A program made the position numbers and the translations under genes. A stretch of 52,496 nt of DNA, from contig NZ_JAIQZM010000007.1 of the NCBI RefSeq assembly GCF_023333595.1, positions 131,267 through 183,762 of the forward strand, given 5' to 3'. Of the stretch, positions 1 to 9,129 are shown piece after piece. The notes beneath the pieces were generated by a model. That model had not been told where the DNA came from. It searched no databases and worked only from the letters and a program-made list of their open reading frames with translations. The stretch's first letter is position 1. Each line of letters begins with the position of its first letter. This DNA comes from Argonema galeatum A003/A1 (GTDB lineage: Bacteria > Cyanobacteriota > Cyanobacteriia > Cyanobacteriales > Aerosakkonemataceae).

Positions 1-150
1 CAGACACTCCTTACCCCGCCTTGATGACCGCTAAATTCAGCAATTTGATTACCCGCCAAATCCCACAACTTAGCAGTTCTGTCATCCGATGCAGTCGCCA
101 GATATTCCCCATTCGGACTAAAGCAGACACTCCTTACCCCGCCTTGATGT
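1..150 (-). repeat. In-gene 123-bp WD40 repeat
   Basis: A 26-base stretch beginning CAGACACTCCTTACCCCGCC at 1 recurs exactly at 124. The 123-bp period equals one 41-residue WD40 unit. Near-identity at DNA level between neighbouring blades suggests recent repeat duplication or gene conversion. The array continues beyond the left edge. Confidence 0.85.
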
Positions 151-1715
151 CCGCTAAATTGATTGCGTTCGCGGATAGACAGGAGAATCTGCTGCAACGC
201 CAACAGAGGACTGGTAGCGGGATAATCCAACAAGCGGCGACCCCGCACCAATTTCTGCAAGTCTTGTCCCGCCTCCATCGCCGCCAACAAAGCTTCGATT
301 TTCCCAGTTTTCGACTCAAACAATTGCAACGCCCTCACGCCAGCGAGTTCTATTTTCGTCCCTTCCTTCGCTTCTGCAATTAGTTGCTTTGCTTCCCGAT
401 TCGCCTCCTCTAAAATTTGTCTCGCCTGTTCTGATTCCTTATAGGCAAATTGTTGACTCGCATCTAAAAAATCATTATCTTCCACACTCAAACTTTTACC
501 CACTTTCCACTGCAAAGCTTCCCCCAATGCTTCTCCGCGCAGCAGTCGCGATGTATCCTCTCGCTTCGATGCTAACCAAGCAGTAATCGCCTCACTATAA
601 AGACGCAGGTTAGCTAATTCCCCTTCTACCCAATCGCGATTAAAAACTTGCTGATAAATTTGGTTATAAACTTGCAACTTCCCATTTTTTTTTACCACCA
701 AACCGGATAGCTGCAATTCGATTTCTTCATCTGGCGAGAAACCACCCAAGAAACCCGGTTTCTCCGAATAGACCGGGTTTCTCTCTAAAACTTGCTGATA
801 CAATCCCAACAATCTACCAGCGCGTTCCTCATTCTTCAAAATCCGATCTCGAATAGTCCGCAAATGTTCCGGATAATCCTGTCCTTCCCAATTTTCGATA
901 ATATACCTTTGCACCAATTTTTTAACATTCGCCTTTCTATCTTCCGCCTTTTCCACCACCAAGTTACACAACTTCTGCGTCAGAAAAGGTTGTCCACCCG
1001 TCCAATCCAATATCTGTTGCAAAACCCTTTCCGCATCATCTACTTTTTCTGCCAATCCCGCCGTTAAAGATAACTTTGCTTCATTGAAACTAAACCCAGT
1101 CAACTGAATCGCACAACCAATATTAAATGGCGTTCGCTGTCTGTCTTGAATCAAATCTGAAGGCGTCGCGACTCCCAACAAACAAAAGGTCAATCGCTTG
1201 TATTCGGGATTATTAACTCGCTGATTATAGCAAGCGCGAATAAAGGCAAAAAAATCATCTTTAAACTTAATCTTTAAAATACTATCAATTTCATCAATAA
1301 AAATTACAATATTTACAGACACTTCGCGCAAGAGGACATTTTTCAGCAACTCATTTACCCGTTGCACTGGTGGCAAAAACTGATATCTTTGCCACCAAGC
1401 CTTAAAATCAATCTTATCCAAAAGAGGGAAACTATCTAATAAAGCAAATGCGATTCCCCCATACCAAATCTCCGGCGTTAGAGAATCGCTACCCATCATC
1501 GTAATATCAATTGAAGCACAGCTTATCCCTTCTGCTTGCAACCGTTTCATCGTGCGTACCCGCAAACTAGACTTACCCATCTGTCGCGAGTTCAACACAT
1601 AACAAAAATCGCCAGATTTTAACCCATTATAAAGGTTTTCGTCTGCTTTTCGCCTCACATAACTAGGGTCATTTGCTTCTAAACTTCCCCCGACTTTATA
1701 TTTATAAGTTGACAT
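1..1715 (-). CDS. AAA-like STAND ATPase with C-terminal WD40 repeats (3' end outside window)
   Basis: The reading frame is open from an ATG at 1713-1715 to the left edge, so only the first ~571 residues are present. The N-terminus (MSTYKYKVGGSLEAND) leads into an AAA-like NTPase domain of the AAA_35 type. It has a P-loop variant NSRQMGKSSL at about residue 45 and a Walker B strand IVIFIDEIDS at about residue 135. A helical, Glu/Lys-rich stretch follows at about residues 430-500. The last visible part is WD40 repeats containing FSGHQGGVRSV, SPNGEYLATAS and KLWDLAG, with a 41-residue period. Proteins built this way are STAND-type switches in which the beta propeller is thought to sense a ligand; many are signalling or conflict proteins. 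The gene starts 52 bp after the related ATPase at 1768-3111 ends, so the two probably form an operon. Family is sure; function is not. Confidence 0.85.
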   Translation of the reverse strand, partial: MSTYKYKVGGSLEANDPSYVRRKADENLYNGLKSGDFCYVLNSRQMGKSSLRVRTMKRLQAEGISCASIDITMMGSDSLTPEIWYGGIAFALLDSFPLLDKIDFKAWWQRYQFLPPVQRVNELLKNVLLREVSVNIVIFIDEIDSILKIKFKDDFFAFIRACYNQRVNNPEYKRLTFCLLGVATPSDLIQDRQRTPFNIGCAIQLTGFSFNEAKLSLTAGLAEKVDDAERVLQQILDWTGGQPFLTQKLCNLVVEKAEDRKANVKKLVQRYIIENWEGQDYPEHLRTIRDRILKNEERAGRLLGLYQQVLERNPVYSEKPGFLGGFSPDEEIELQLSGLVVKKNGKLQVYNQIYQQVFNRDWVEGELANLRLYSEAITAWLASKREDTSRLLRGEALGEALQWKVGKSLSVEDNDFLDASQQFAYKESEQARQILEEANREAKQLIAEAKEGTKIELAGVRALQLFESKTGKIEALLAAMEAGQDLQKLVRGRRLLDYPATSPLLALQQILLSIRERNQFSGHQGGVRSVCFSPNGEYLATASDDRTAKLWDLAGNQIAEFSGHQGGVRSV

Positions 1716-1767
1716 AGTTCCTCCTAACTGTTTCATAAACCGGGTTTTTGCGTAAAAATCCAGTTTC

Positions 1768-3111
1768 TTAAGCCTGATTTACCAAGCGTTCTAGAAAATA
1801 GCGCCGATACAATTTGCACCTTGAACTACAATAATTACCTTGCTGCTTAATTAAGCCCATGCTGTATAATTTATAAGCTAGCGTTGTTTCTAATTGCACT
1901 GGTTTATCAGCATTAATAACCTGTTTAAATGCCTCTGCCAGCAAGGTATTTTTTGATATAATTTCCCAATGTCGGTGCAGATGATGGCGATAAATACCCG
2001 CATCGGTTGGCGCATCTTGCAATAACTTTTCCAGCGTCACCTCCTGACGTGCAAGATAATATAATGCTAACCGCACTAAATAGGGATGTCCTCCCACCAA
2101 TTCCCTGAGAGATGTAAAATTTTCCCCTTCGATTAAATCCAGTTGATGCTGTTTAACTAAACTCTGCACTTGTTCCGAGGTAAACTCGTTTAATTCGATC
2201 TGCAAACCGACATTAAACGGCGATTTATTAATATCTAATTTACCGTAATCTTCAGTGGAATGCACCACCACCAACCGCAATTTTTTCCAGATATCCTTAT
2301 TATTAGCTTCCTCATACCAACTTCGCAACATATCAAAAAAATCTTGGGAAATTTCGGGATATTGTAAAATTCGATCTGCTTCATCTAATGCCAAAACTAA
2401 CGGACTTTCTATTTGCTGCAACAAATGTCTTTTAAAGTAGCTTTTGCAGCTTAATTTACTGCCAATTATCGCCGCTAATTTCCAATAATCACCTATCAAA
2501 TCTGGCAATTCTAGCAGGGAAGTAATATTAGCAGAAAACCAGCCCAAAAAATTATTTAAATTGCCAAAGTTTGCCGCATCCGCATCTAGAAAATTTAATC
2601 GCGCTGTGCGATAACCTTTGCTTTCTGCATGAGCGATAATTCGATTTAGTAGCGAAGTTTTACCCATTTGCTTCGGTGCTTGAATCTGAATCAGAGATCC
2701 CGGTTGTAAAATTGCGTCATAACATTTAGATTCAACGCCGGGACGTTCAATATAATATGGTGAATCGAGAGGTACTGAACCCTCTGGATATGCTAATCCT
2801 GGTTTCCGATTATCTTCCGAGGATGATTGCTTTTCCCATTCCCTTTTCAGCGGTTCTTTGAAATTAGTTTTTTTAACCTCCTCTCCTAAAGTTTTTGATA
2901 GCCTATCCCATAAATCTTTACCAATATTACCTCTGATGTAAGGTTCAGAATATCCACATTCTTCGGCAATTTTTTCATAACTATAATTATTCCAAGCACC
3001 CTTTAGCACGTTTACTTCCATATCAGTTAGATGCTTCTCGTATGTTTGGAAAAGAACGGCATTTGCAACTTTTATAGCTTCATCACAGGTGAATTCTGCT
3101 TCTGAGTTCAT
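1768..3111 (-). CDS. HTH-like domain plus AAA-like STAND ATPase
   Basis: About 447 residues from the ATG at 3109-3111 (MNSEAEF); a TTG 18 bases upstream is in frame but less likely. Residues ~10-85 (FQTYEKHLTDMEVNVLKGAW, then YEKIAEECGYSEPYIRGNIG) look like the helix-turn-helix module found at the N-terminus of many cyanobacterial WD40, NB-ARC and vWA-MoxR-associated proteins. From ~110 on there is an AAA_35-type NTPase: a P-loop variant QAPKQMGKTSLLNR at ~150, Walker B LVLALDEADRILQ at ~240, and a winged-helix-like tail. There is no WD40 or other sensor, unlike the next gene. It lies 52 bp upstream of the WD40-tailed ATPase on the same strand, so a joint function is plausible. Whether it acts in defence or regulation cannot be told from the sequence. 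Confidence 0.75.
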   Translation of the reverse strand: MNSEAEFTCDEAIKVANAVLFQTYEKHLTDMEVNVLKGAWNNYSYEKIAEECGYSEPYIRGNIGKDLWDRLSKTLGEEVKKTNFKEPLKREWEKQSSSEDNRKPGLAYPEGSVPLDSPYYIERPGVESKCYDAILQPGSLIQIQAPKQMGKTSLLNRIIAHAESKGYRTARLNFLDADAANFGNLNNFLGWFSANITSLLELPDLIGDYWKLAAIIGSKLSCKSYFKRHLLQQIESPLVLALDEADRILQYPEISQDFFDMLRSWYEEANNKDIWKKLRLVVVHSTEDYGKLDINKSPFNVGLQIELNEFTSEQVQSLVKQHQLDLIEGENFTSLRELVGGHPYLVRLALYYLARQEVTLEKLLQDAPTDAGIYRHHLHRHWEIISKNTLLAEAFKQVINADKPVQLETTLAYKLYSMGLIKQQGNYCSSRCKLYRRYFLERLVNQA

Positions 3112-3361
3112 AGTTTTATACAGAATCAATATTTATATTTGCTATTATACAGCAAAGCGTACTTGTCAACGATATTTAATATAATATCGTATTTTTTCAT
3201 ATTTTTGGTGCAATCTATATAGTGGAATCATACATTTTCCTACATTCCATTCAAATCGACCTAAAGATGTTCCGATTTTTTCAACTTTTACTTTTATGAG
3301 ATTGGTTGAAGAATAGAAAGCATAACGATTTTGATGCTCTCATTCCAATCTACACGCAGTC

Positions 3362-3844
3362 ATGAAAAAAAGCTTAGAAACACCGTTCCTCACAGAAACG
3401 ATCGCCGCACTGATGGTCACGCCATCCCGCCAGCTAAAGCTGGGAGCGCGAATCCTGCGTTTGCTGCTCAAATCAGATCCCAGCATTTTAGATCGGGTTA
3501 AGTTTAACGAAAATGTGAATTACTGGTGGGTGACAATTCATTCCAGTTCTTTGGGAGAAATTGTCTTGTGCTTCTGGCTACCAAAATCCTGGTCAGAACG
3601 GCACGACCACTATCACTGTTGGAACATAACGATCGTACTTTTGGGCAAGTTGATTGCTCGACTGTATCACGTTTCCGGCAGCAAATTTTTCACCTTCAAA
3701 AAAGCCGAGGTTGGTGAAATGGGAGTGACAACAACTCCATCCTGGCAAATTCATTCCTTGGCAAATCCCTTCGAGCGACTTTCCGTGTCCATTCACTTCT
3801 ATGCGTTTGGTCGCCCTGAGCCGATCTTATTTGTCGAGGATTGA
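3362..3844 (+). CDS. Cysteine dioxygenase-like cupin protein
   Basis: 160 residues with two cupin motifs. Motif 1 is ERHDHYHCWNITIVLLGKL (residues ~92-110), giving HxH metal ligands. Motif 2 is PSWQIHSLANPF (~139-150) with the third His and the HxxxN spacing of the cysteine dioxygenase family. Such enzymes use mononuclear iron to oxidise thiols such as cysteine or 3-mercaptopropionate. The Glu normally found in motif 1 is absent, as in cysteine dioxygenases. The protein is somewhat shorter than most family members (about 190-200 residues). No clear ribosome site precedes the ATG. The neighbours give no pathway. Another small-molecule cupin dioxygenase is the main alternative. Confidence 0.55.
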   Translation: MKKSLETPFLTETIAALMVTPSRQLKLGARILRLLLKSDPSILDRVKFNENVNYWWVTIHSSSLGEIVLCFWLPKSWSERHDHYHCWNITIVLLGKLIARLYHVSGSKFFTFKKAEVGEMGVTTTPSWQIHSLANPFERLSVSIHFYAFGRPEPILFVED

Positions 3845-3867
3845 TGCGAACACGCTTAAGTTTCATC

Positions 3868-3891
3868 AGCCTGGGTTTTCAAACCCAGGCT
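3868..3891 (+). terminator. Hairpin after the cupin gene
   Basis: Perfect 11-bp inverted repeat AGCCTGGGTTT / AAACCCAGGCT with a 2-base loop, 24 bases after the cupin stop. No run of T follows, so it may be a processing or stability element rather than a classical intrinsic terminator. It lies just before the ribosome site of the next gene. Confidence 0.45.
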
Positions 3892-3919
3892 CATAACCCC
3901 ATACCAAGGAGATATCCCA

Positions 3920-4150
3920 ATGAGTTGTAATCAATTATACTGCCCTTGGGTGCAAGATTCTCGCGACCCAGATCATTATGTTTGTTTGAAGTGCGATCGC
4001 GAACGCTACATTAATCAATCTAACAATTTGAGTATGCTGTTAATAGTTGTGGCGATCGCTCTAATTCTAGCATTGCTGGTCGGTTGTGCTGGCAAACAAG
4101 AAACTTCACCGATCGAAAGCCCAAACCATTCTTCGTCTGTGAAATTTTAA
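3920..4150 (+). CDS. Small membrane protein with N-terminal Cys cluster, unknown function
   Basis: 76 residues. The ribosome site AAGGAGAT is well placed before the ATG, which makes this a likely real gene. The N-terminus has CNQLYCPW and CLKCDRERY, a Cys pattern (C-x4-C, C-x2-C) suggesting a small zinc or metal site. One hydrophobic segment follows (MLLIVVAIALILALLVG, ~39-55), then a short polar tail. The GCAG at the end of the hydrophobic stretch resembles a lipobox, but it is too far from the N-terminus for a normal signal peptide. I do not recognise the family. Confidence 0.55.
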   Translation: MSCNQLYCPWVQDSRDPDHYVCLKCDRERYINQSNNLSMLLIVVAIALILALLVGCAGKQETSPIESPNHSSSVKF

Positions 4151-4155
4151 ACCAT

Positions 4156-4183
4156 CTGGGTGGTAAAAAAAATCCCCACCCAG
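4156..4183. terminator. Hairpin between convergent genes
   Basis: Inverted repeat CTGGGTGG (4156-4163) / CCACCCAG (4176-4183) with an A-rich loop, between the 3' ends of two converging genes. It could end transcription from either side. No U-tract is evident on the plus strand. Confidence 0.4.
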
Positions 4184-4207
4184 CCTATTACCCAAAGACA
4201 ATTTAGC

Positions 4208-4954
4208 TTAAAACGGCAATTTCAACAACTTCACAAAGTTGAGTTCTCTGGGTTCTTCCTCTAAACCTATTTTGATAGCTTGCGGATTTATGCTATAGCC
4301 GAAAGTTTTAAATATTCTGTCCCATACACTGAGAAGACTTGCATAATTAGAGTTAGTTTCTTTCACTATTTGCGAATGATGCAAGCGATGATAGTTAGGC
4401 GTAACGATAAAATAACTTAAAAATTTATCTACACGCTCTGGAAGATGCCAATTGCTATGGTGAAAAACCACAATGATTGTAAATGCTAATTCATAGATTA
4501 CTGCATGAATTGGCCTGATACCAAACAGCCAAACCAAAAATATCTTAGGCAAATTCGATAAAAGCACCTCAACAGTGTGAAAACGATAAGCTGTAGAAAT
4601 ATTCATCGACATTTCAGTATGATGCACGCGATGAAATCGCCACGCTATAGGCCAAGTGTGCATTAATCTATGCCAAAAATAGAGATACACATCCAGAACT
4701 AAAAAAGATAAGATACCAACCAACCAAAGTGGTTTAATTCCTTTAAATAAACCTAACCAAATGTTTTGCTGCCAGACCCATTTTAACAGTAAAACTGTTG
4801 TTAAACTTGTTGCGATCGCATTCAGCAGCCCCAGAGCAAAATTCTGAGACATTCTTCTAGAAAAGCTCTGCTTATATTGGAAAAACGGAAACAAATTTTC
4901 CAATATTCCAAATAGGAAAATACTGCCTAAAATTGCGGTCAACTTAACGTCCAT
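4208..4954 (-). CDS. Sterol desaturase / fatty acid hydroxylase family membrane protein
   Basis: 248 residues with several membrane segments and the histidine boxes of the superfamily: HRLMH (~95), HRVHH (~109) and HRLHH (~190). These hold a di-iron centre that hydroxylates or desaturates lipid substrates at the membrane. The size fits bacterial members. The substrate (fatty acid, carotenoid or sterol-like) cannot be told from sequence. It converges with the small membrane protein upstream and is separate from the rhomboid gene by about 115 bp. Confidence 0.85.
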   Translation of the reverse strand: MDVKLTAILGSIFLFGILENLFPFFQYKQSFSRRMSQNFALGLLNAIATSLTTVLLLKWVWQQNIWLGLFKGIKPLWLVGILSFLVLDVYLYFWHRLMHTWPIAWRFHRVHHTEMSMNISTAYRFHTVEVLLSNLPKIFLVWLFGIRPIHAVIYELAFTIIVVFHHSNWHLPERVDKFLSYFIVTPNYHRLHHSQIVKETNSNYASLLSVWDRIFKTFGYSINPQAIKIGLEEEPRELNFVKLLKLPF

Positions 4955-5052
4955 AGCAATAGCCTTTATATTCTTACAGCAACCGATGAAAATCGGTTAG
5001 GATAACTCCAACTCTTACCTTTGACCTTCAATCTCTTACTCTGTAACCCTCT

Positions 5053-5073
5053 CCCCTAGCCCCTAGCCCCTAG
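5053..5073. repeat. Heptamer array CCCCTAG x3
   Basis: Three tandem copies of CCCCTAG (GGGGCTA family on the other strand). The array overlaps the end of the rhomboid gene and supplies its TAG stop codon at 5070-5072. Confidence 0.9.
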
Positions 5074-6692
5074 CTATAACTCTTACTTCGCCAGTTAATC
5101 TGCAACAAACTACCTATTAAAAAGCCTATTATTAGCCCGGAGTTGTGACCAAGCATACTAACTTGTGGAGTTATTAAGTCAAAAATAGCTTGCAGCCCAA
5201 TAATAAATAAAATGCTTTGCAAACCCTTAGCTGCAACACGGGATTTGTCTCTCAGCCAGCCTCGCAACATAATCGCTGCTATGACGCCAACCAAACCCAT
5301 AATAGCTCCAGATGCGCCCACCGTAATTTGATCTTGAGAAGGCACAAATCTAGCCAATATACCGAGCGTCTGAGCGGGCAGAAATCTAGCTAAAATAGCG
5401 ATCGTCAACATAGATCCTATCCCACACACAAAGTAGGAAATCAGGTATCTCCAAATGCCTAGACTGCGTTCCACAAAAGAACCAAGAACATACAGAGCCA
5501 TCATATTCATCCCCAAGTGCAAAAAGCCTGCGTGAAGAAAAGTTGCGTTCACCAACCGCCACCATTCTCCAGCCCAAAATGCTTTCGGTTCTAAGGCACC
5601 CATATGATATAATAAAACATCAAGGCTCTCACTACCTCCAGATTTAATTTCTAAAGCAAATACGAGTAAATTTATTAAAATAAGCACATAAGTAGCATAA
5701 AGTTTCTTCCCGTTTAAAATTACTGCTCTGCCGTATTGACCTTCGTGTTTTAATTCATTGGCAACACGAGCGAGAATTTTTCTTGATGACTCAGTGAGGA
5801 CTTGTTCGGGAGCGATGGGAGGTTGGGACAAGCGAAGTGCGATCGCATTATCTAAACCAAGATCGCCCCTATCAGAAAGAGCCAACAGTCGATCGCGACC
5901 CACATTCTGATTTCCTGCCGCCATTTCAGCAGTTCCTAACCAGAATTCGCTGATATTCTGGGTAAAAATTGCCGCCAACGGGCCTGACAACAATTTTTGC
6001 AAATGTTCGGGTTGACCGCAAAATGCTAAAATAAACATTCGCACCGTATTCACCCCTGCCCCATCACCCGTCTTCTCTAAAAAAGATTCAAAGCGATCGA
6101 ACTCATGCAGCAAACCATTCAAATCCCCCGTTTCCCCTAAAGCTCGCAAGTAGTAAGACACCACAGTCGAGTCTTTAAATAACACCTTTTCAGGTAAATT
6201 ATTACGTATCCACAACAGTAACTCTTCCCAACGAGCCCCCATTCGATAAAGTAAAACCGTGGCACTTCGACCGATCGGAGTAGCATTAGTCTGATAGCGA
6301 TTCAAGATTTTCATCGCATCAGCCATATTGCCACGTTGCCCCATTTCCAGCGCCCGTAATAATTCCGGTTGTTCGAGCCATCCATCAGCAGGATGCAGCC
6401 AGCGCAAGCGTTTCATCAGTTTGCTAGCTTCACTGTAGCGCCCCACAGAAATCAATTGGCTAGCCTTTTTCATACCATTGAGGGGAAGCAGTATCAGTAT
6501 TATCCACAGACTGCCACCAATCAAACCAGCCACGTTAGGATTCAGGTAAAATATCCCTCCTGTTACCGCCAAAATAAATAGGGTAACTATCACCCAACCA
6601 CGCAATTGGTTAAAGGGAATTCGTGTCAACCAGATCAGTAGCACAATGCACCAAAATCCGATTATCCAGAGCAGCAAACTATTAAGATCCAT
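5070..6692 (-). CDS. Rhomboid-family intramembrane serine protease with TPR-like N-terminal extension
   Basis: 540 residues. Residues ~1-70 hold two or three membrane helices. Residues ~75-310 are soluble and helical, with the look of TPR-like repeats (SEASKLMKRLRWLHPADGWL and similar). The C-terminal ~190 residues are a rhomboid domain: EWWRLVNATFLHAGFLHLGM, then the catalytic serine in VGASGAIMGLVG, then the catalytic histidine in GHNSGLIIGF. Rhomboids cut substrate membrane helices within the bilayer. The extension may recruit substrates. The stop codon falls inside a heptamer repeat, so the exact C-terminus may differ between strains. Confidence 0.88.
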   Translation of the reverse strand: MDLNSLLLWIIGFWCIVLLIWLTRIPFNQLRGWVIVTLFILAVTGGIFYLNPNVAGLIGGSLWIILILLPLNGMKKASQLISVGRYSEASKLMKRLRWLHPADGWLEQPELLRALEMGQRGNMADAMKILNRYQTNATPIGRSATVLLYRMGARWEELLLWIRNNLPEKVLFKDSTVVSYYLRALGETGDLNGLLHEFDRFESFLEKTGDGAGVNTVRMFILAFCGQPEHLQKLLSGPLAAIFTQNISEFWLGTAEMAAGNQNVGRDRLLALSDRGDLGLDNAIALRLSQPPIAPEQVLTESSRKILARVANELKHEGQYGRAVILNGKKLYATYVLILINLLVFALEIKSGGSESLDVLLYHMGALEPKAFWAGEWWRLVNATFLHAGFLHLGMNMMALYVLGSFVERSLGIWRYLISYFVCGIGSMLTIAILARFLPAQTLGILARFVPSQDQITVGASGAIMGLVGVIAAIMLRGWLRDKSRVAAKGLQSILFIIGLQAIFDLITPQVSMLGHNSGLIIGFLIGSLLQINWRSKSYS

Positions 6693-6754
6693 ACAAAATT
6701 AAAGCCTATAATCAGATAGCTCTATTCTCTATTCTTGTTAATATCGCACATCTA

Positions 6755-6789
6755 GCTAGGGACTAGGGGCTAGGGGCTAGGGACTAGGG
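6755..6789. repeat. Heptamer array (GGGGCTA / GGGACTA), about 5 copies
   Basis: Tandem variants of GGGGCTA and GGGACTA upstream of the rhomboid start, same family as the arrays at 5053, 38494 and 43966. Apart from this array and the GC-rich hairpin at 6953, I see nothing in the 6693-6991 gap. Confidence 0.85.
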
Positions 6790-6952
6790 TCAGAAGGGTT
6801 TAGAATCCGCCAACGTTTCAGGAATTCAGAATGTCTCAACCGACGAGAGCGGTTGCTATATTTCAAGTTGCGATCGCAATCCGCCAATACGTAGGGTGCA
6901 TATCGCCGCCACCTGGAAACGAGTCTAAGTAAAGAGAGGCGCTTCTCTTCCC

Positions 6953-6987
6953 CCCCCTCCCTGTGGACGGGGAGGGGGTAGGGGGGT
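6953..6987. repeat. REP-like GC-rich hairpin
   Basis: A C-run/G-run inverted repeat (CCCCCTCCC ... GGGGAGGGGG) just 3' of the prolyl oligopeptidase gene. The same sort of sequence recurs at ~34612-34640, inside ccsA, and at ~50626-50660. It may act as a transcription end or be a dispersed repeat. Confidence 0.6.
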
Positions 6988-6991
6988 GGGG

Positions 6992-9058
6992 TCAGCTTAC
7001 ATCTAAAGTCCGCACCAAAAAAGCCCACTTATCAGCCGCCTCCTCAATAATTTTAGCCGTAGGCTTCCCAGCACCGTGACCAGCCTTAGTTTCAATGCGA
7101 ATTAAAACAGGCTCAGATCCAGCTTGCGCCGCCTGCAAAGCCGCTGCAAACTTGAAACTATGAGCGGGTACTACCCGGTCATCACGATCGGCTGTAGTAA
7201 TCATCGTAGCCGGATAAGCCGTGCCAGATTTGAGGTTGTGGAGAGGCGAGTAAGCATAAAGCACCTCAAACTCCTCTGGATTGTCAGCCGAACCATACTC
7301 AGAACACCAAGCCCAGCCGATCGTAAACTTATGGAAGCGCAACATATCCATCACCCCCACAGCTGGTAACGCCGCCGCAAATAAATCGGGACGCTGAGCC
7401 ATGCACGCACCTACCAACAATCCCCCATTGCTGCCACCTGCGATCGCCAGTTTAGCAGGAGAAGTATACCCATTGGCAATCAGCCACTCAGCCGCCCCAA
7501 TAAAATCATCAAAAACATTCTGCTTTTTCAGCTTAGTTCCTGCTTGGTGCCAATCTTCACCGTACTCGCCACCACCGCGCAAATTGGCAATAGCCAAAAC
7601 TCCCCCCAACTCCATCCACACCAATTGACTAACCGAAAAACTGGGAGTCAGCGAAACATTAAAACCGCCGTAACCGTACAGATAAGTAGGATTATTCCCA
7701 TCTAATTGCAAACCTTTCTTGTGAGTGATAAACATTGGCACTTTTGTGCCATCTTTGCTACTGTAAAATATCTGCTTTGTCTCGTAATCATCTGGATTTA
7801 AATCAACATTCGGCTGACGAAAAAGCGTACTTTCACCGCTCACCATATCGTAGCGGTAAATAGTTGCTGGTGTCGTAAAACTTGTGTAGCTGTAAAAAGT
7901 TTCCCTGTCGTGACGCTTACCGCCAAAACCACCCGCAGAACCGATTCCCGGTAACTCCACTTCCCGGACATAAGCGCCGTTCAGATCGAAGATTTTGATT
8001 TGAGTGTGAGCATCTTTTAAGTAATCAGCAACAAACCGATCGTTGAGCAAACCCACACCTTCTAAAACTTCCTCTGCCTGGGGAATGATTTCTTGCCAAT
8101 TATCGCGAGAAGGATTGCTGATGTCTATTGCAATAACTCTACCTCGTGGTGCTTCTAAGTCAGTTCGGAACCAGAAAACTGAGCCATCATTGTCGATGAA
8201 ACTGTAGCTAGCTTCAAATTCGTTGATTAGTTCGATTACTTCAGCATCTGGGTTAGTCAAATCTTTGTAAAAAATCTGATTTTTTGGATCGGTTCCCTGC
8301 CAAACCGAGATAATCAAATATTTTCCATCTTCGCTAACACCACCGCTAAATCCCCATTCTTTTCGATCGGGCCTGTCATAGATAAGGATATCTTCTTCTT
8401 GAAGTGTTCCAATCCGATGGTAGAAGAGTTTTTGAAAGTAATTAGCATCTTCAAATTTAGTTTTTTCGTTAGGTTCATCGTAGCGACTGTAAAAAAATCC
8501 TTGATTGTCGTGCGTCCAATCAGCACCGGAAAACTTAATCCATTTTAAGCAATCCGGTCTGTCTTCCCCTGTTTCCACATCGCGGAGTTTCCATTCTTGC
8601 CAATCAGAACCGGAACTAGACAAACCATAAGCCATTAAGTTACCATCTTCGCAAATCGATATACCGGAGAGAGCAACTGTGCCATCTTCCGAAAGTTTGT
8701 TGGGATCTAGCAGTAGCCTTGGTTCGGCGTCAAGAGAAGTTAAGGTATAAAGTACGCTTTGGTTTTGCAAACCATCATTTTTAAAATAGAAGTAGCGGTT
8801 ACCTTCTTTAAAGGGAATGCTATATTTTTCATAATCCCAGAGTTGGGTAAGACGCTGCTTAATTTTTTCTCGGACTGGAATTTCGTTGAGATATTGAAAT
8901 GTGACTTGGTTTTGCGCTTCCACCCAAGCTTTTGTTTCATCGGAGTCAGGGTCTTCTAACCAACGATAGTGGTCGGATACTGTTGTACCGTGATAGTCGT
9001 CAACGACATCAACTTTTTGACTGGTAGGGTAGGTTAGGGGCCGATCTGAATAAGGCAT
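6992..9058 (-). CDS. Prolyl oligopeptidase (S9A family serine peptidase)
   Basis: 688 residues, the usual length for the family. The N-terminus (YHGTTVSDHYRWLEDPDS) is characteristic, followed by a seven-bladed propeller region of about 330 residues. The C-terminal alpha/beta hydrolase carries the catalytic triad: serine in AGGSNGGLLV, aspartate in TADRDDRVVPAHSFK and histidine in KAGHGAGKP. The enzyme cuts after proline in short peptides. It has no obvious signal peptide, so it is probably cytoplasmic. It stands alone, convergent with nothing, and an IS630 remnant lies behind its promoter. Confidence 0.95.
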   Translation of the reverse strand: MPYSDRPLTYPTSQKVDVVDDYHGTTVSDHYRWLEDPDSDETKAWVEAQNQVTFQYLNEIPVREKIKQRLTQLWDYEKYSIPFKEGNRYFYFKNDGLQNQSVLYTLTSLDAEPRLLLDPNKLSEDGTVALSGISICEDGNLMAYGLSSSGSDWQEWKLRDVETGEDRPDCLKWIKFSGADWTHDNQGFFYSRYDEPNEKTKFEDANYFQKLFYHRIGTLQEEDILIYDRPDRKEWGFSGGVSEDGKYLIISVWQGTDPKNQIFYKDLTNPDAEVIELINEFEASYSFIDNDGSVFWFRTDLEAPRGRVIAIDISNPSRDNWQEIIPQAEEVLEGVGLLNDRFVADYLKDAHTQIKIFDLNGAYVREVELPGIGSAGGFGGKRHDRETFYSYTSFTTPATIYRYDMVSGESTLFRQPNVDLNPDDYETKQIFYSSKDGTKVPMFITHKKGLQLDGNNPTYLYGYGGFNVSLTPSFSVSQLVWMELGGVLAIANLRGGGEYGEDWHQAGTKLKKQNVFDDFIGAAEWLIANGYTSPAKLAIAGGSNGGLLVGACMAQRPDLFAAALPAVGVMDMLRFHKFTIGWAWCSEYGSADNPEEFEVLYAYSPLHNLKSGTAYPATMITTADRDDRVVPAHSFKFAAALQAAQAGSEPVLIRIETKAGHGAGKPTAKIIEEAADKWAFLVRTLDVS

Positions 9059-9129
9059 AGCATAGGTTATAGCAACATTGTCCAGTGTAGCGCTAGATTT
9101 GCGATGCTGTTGAGTGTTCGTACTTCACT

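Noticed and set aside
6777..7028. Minus-strand 83-codon frame overlapping the peptidase 3' end
   Set aside because: It is made of REP-like GC runs and a heptamer flank; no coding signature.
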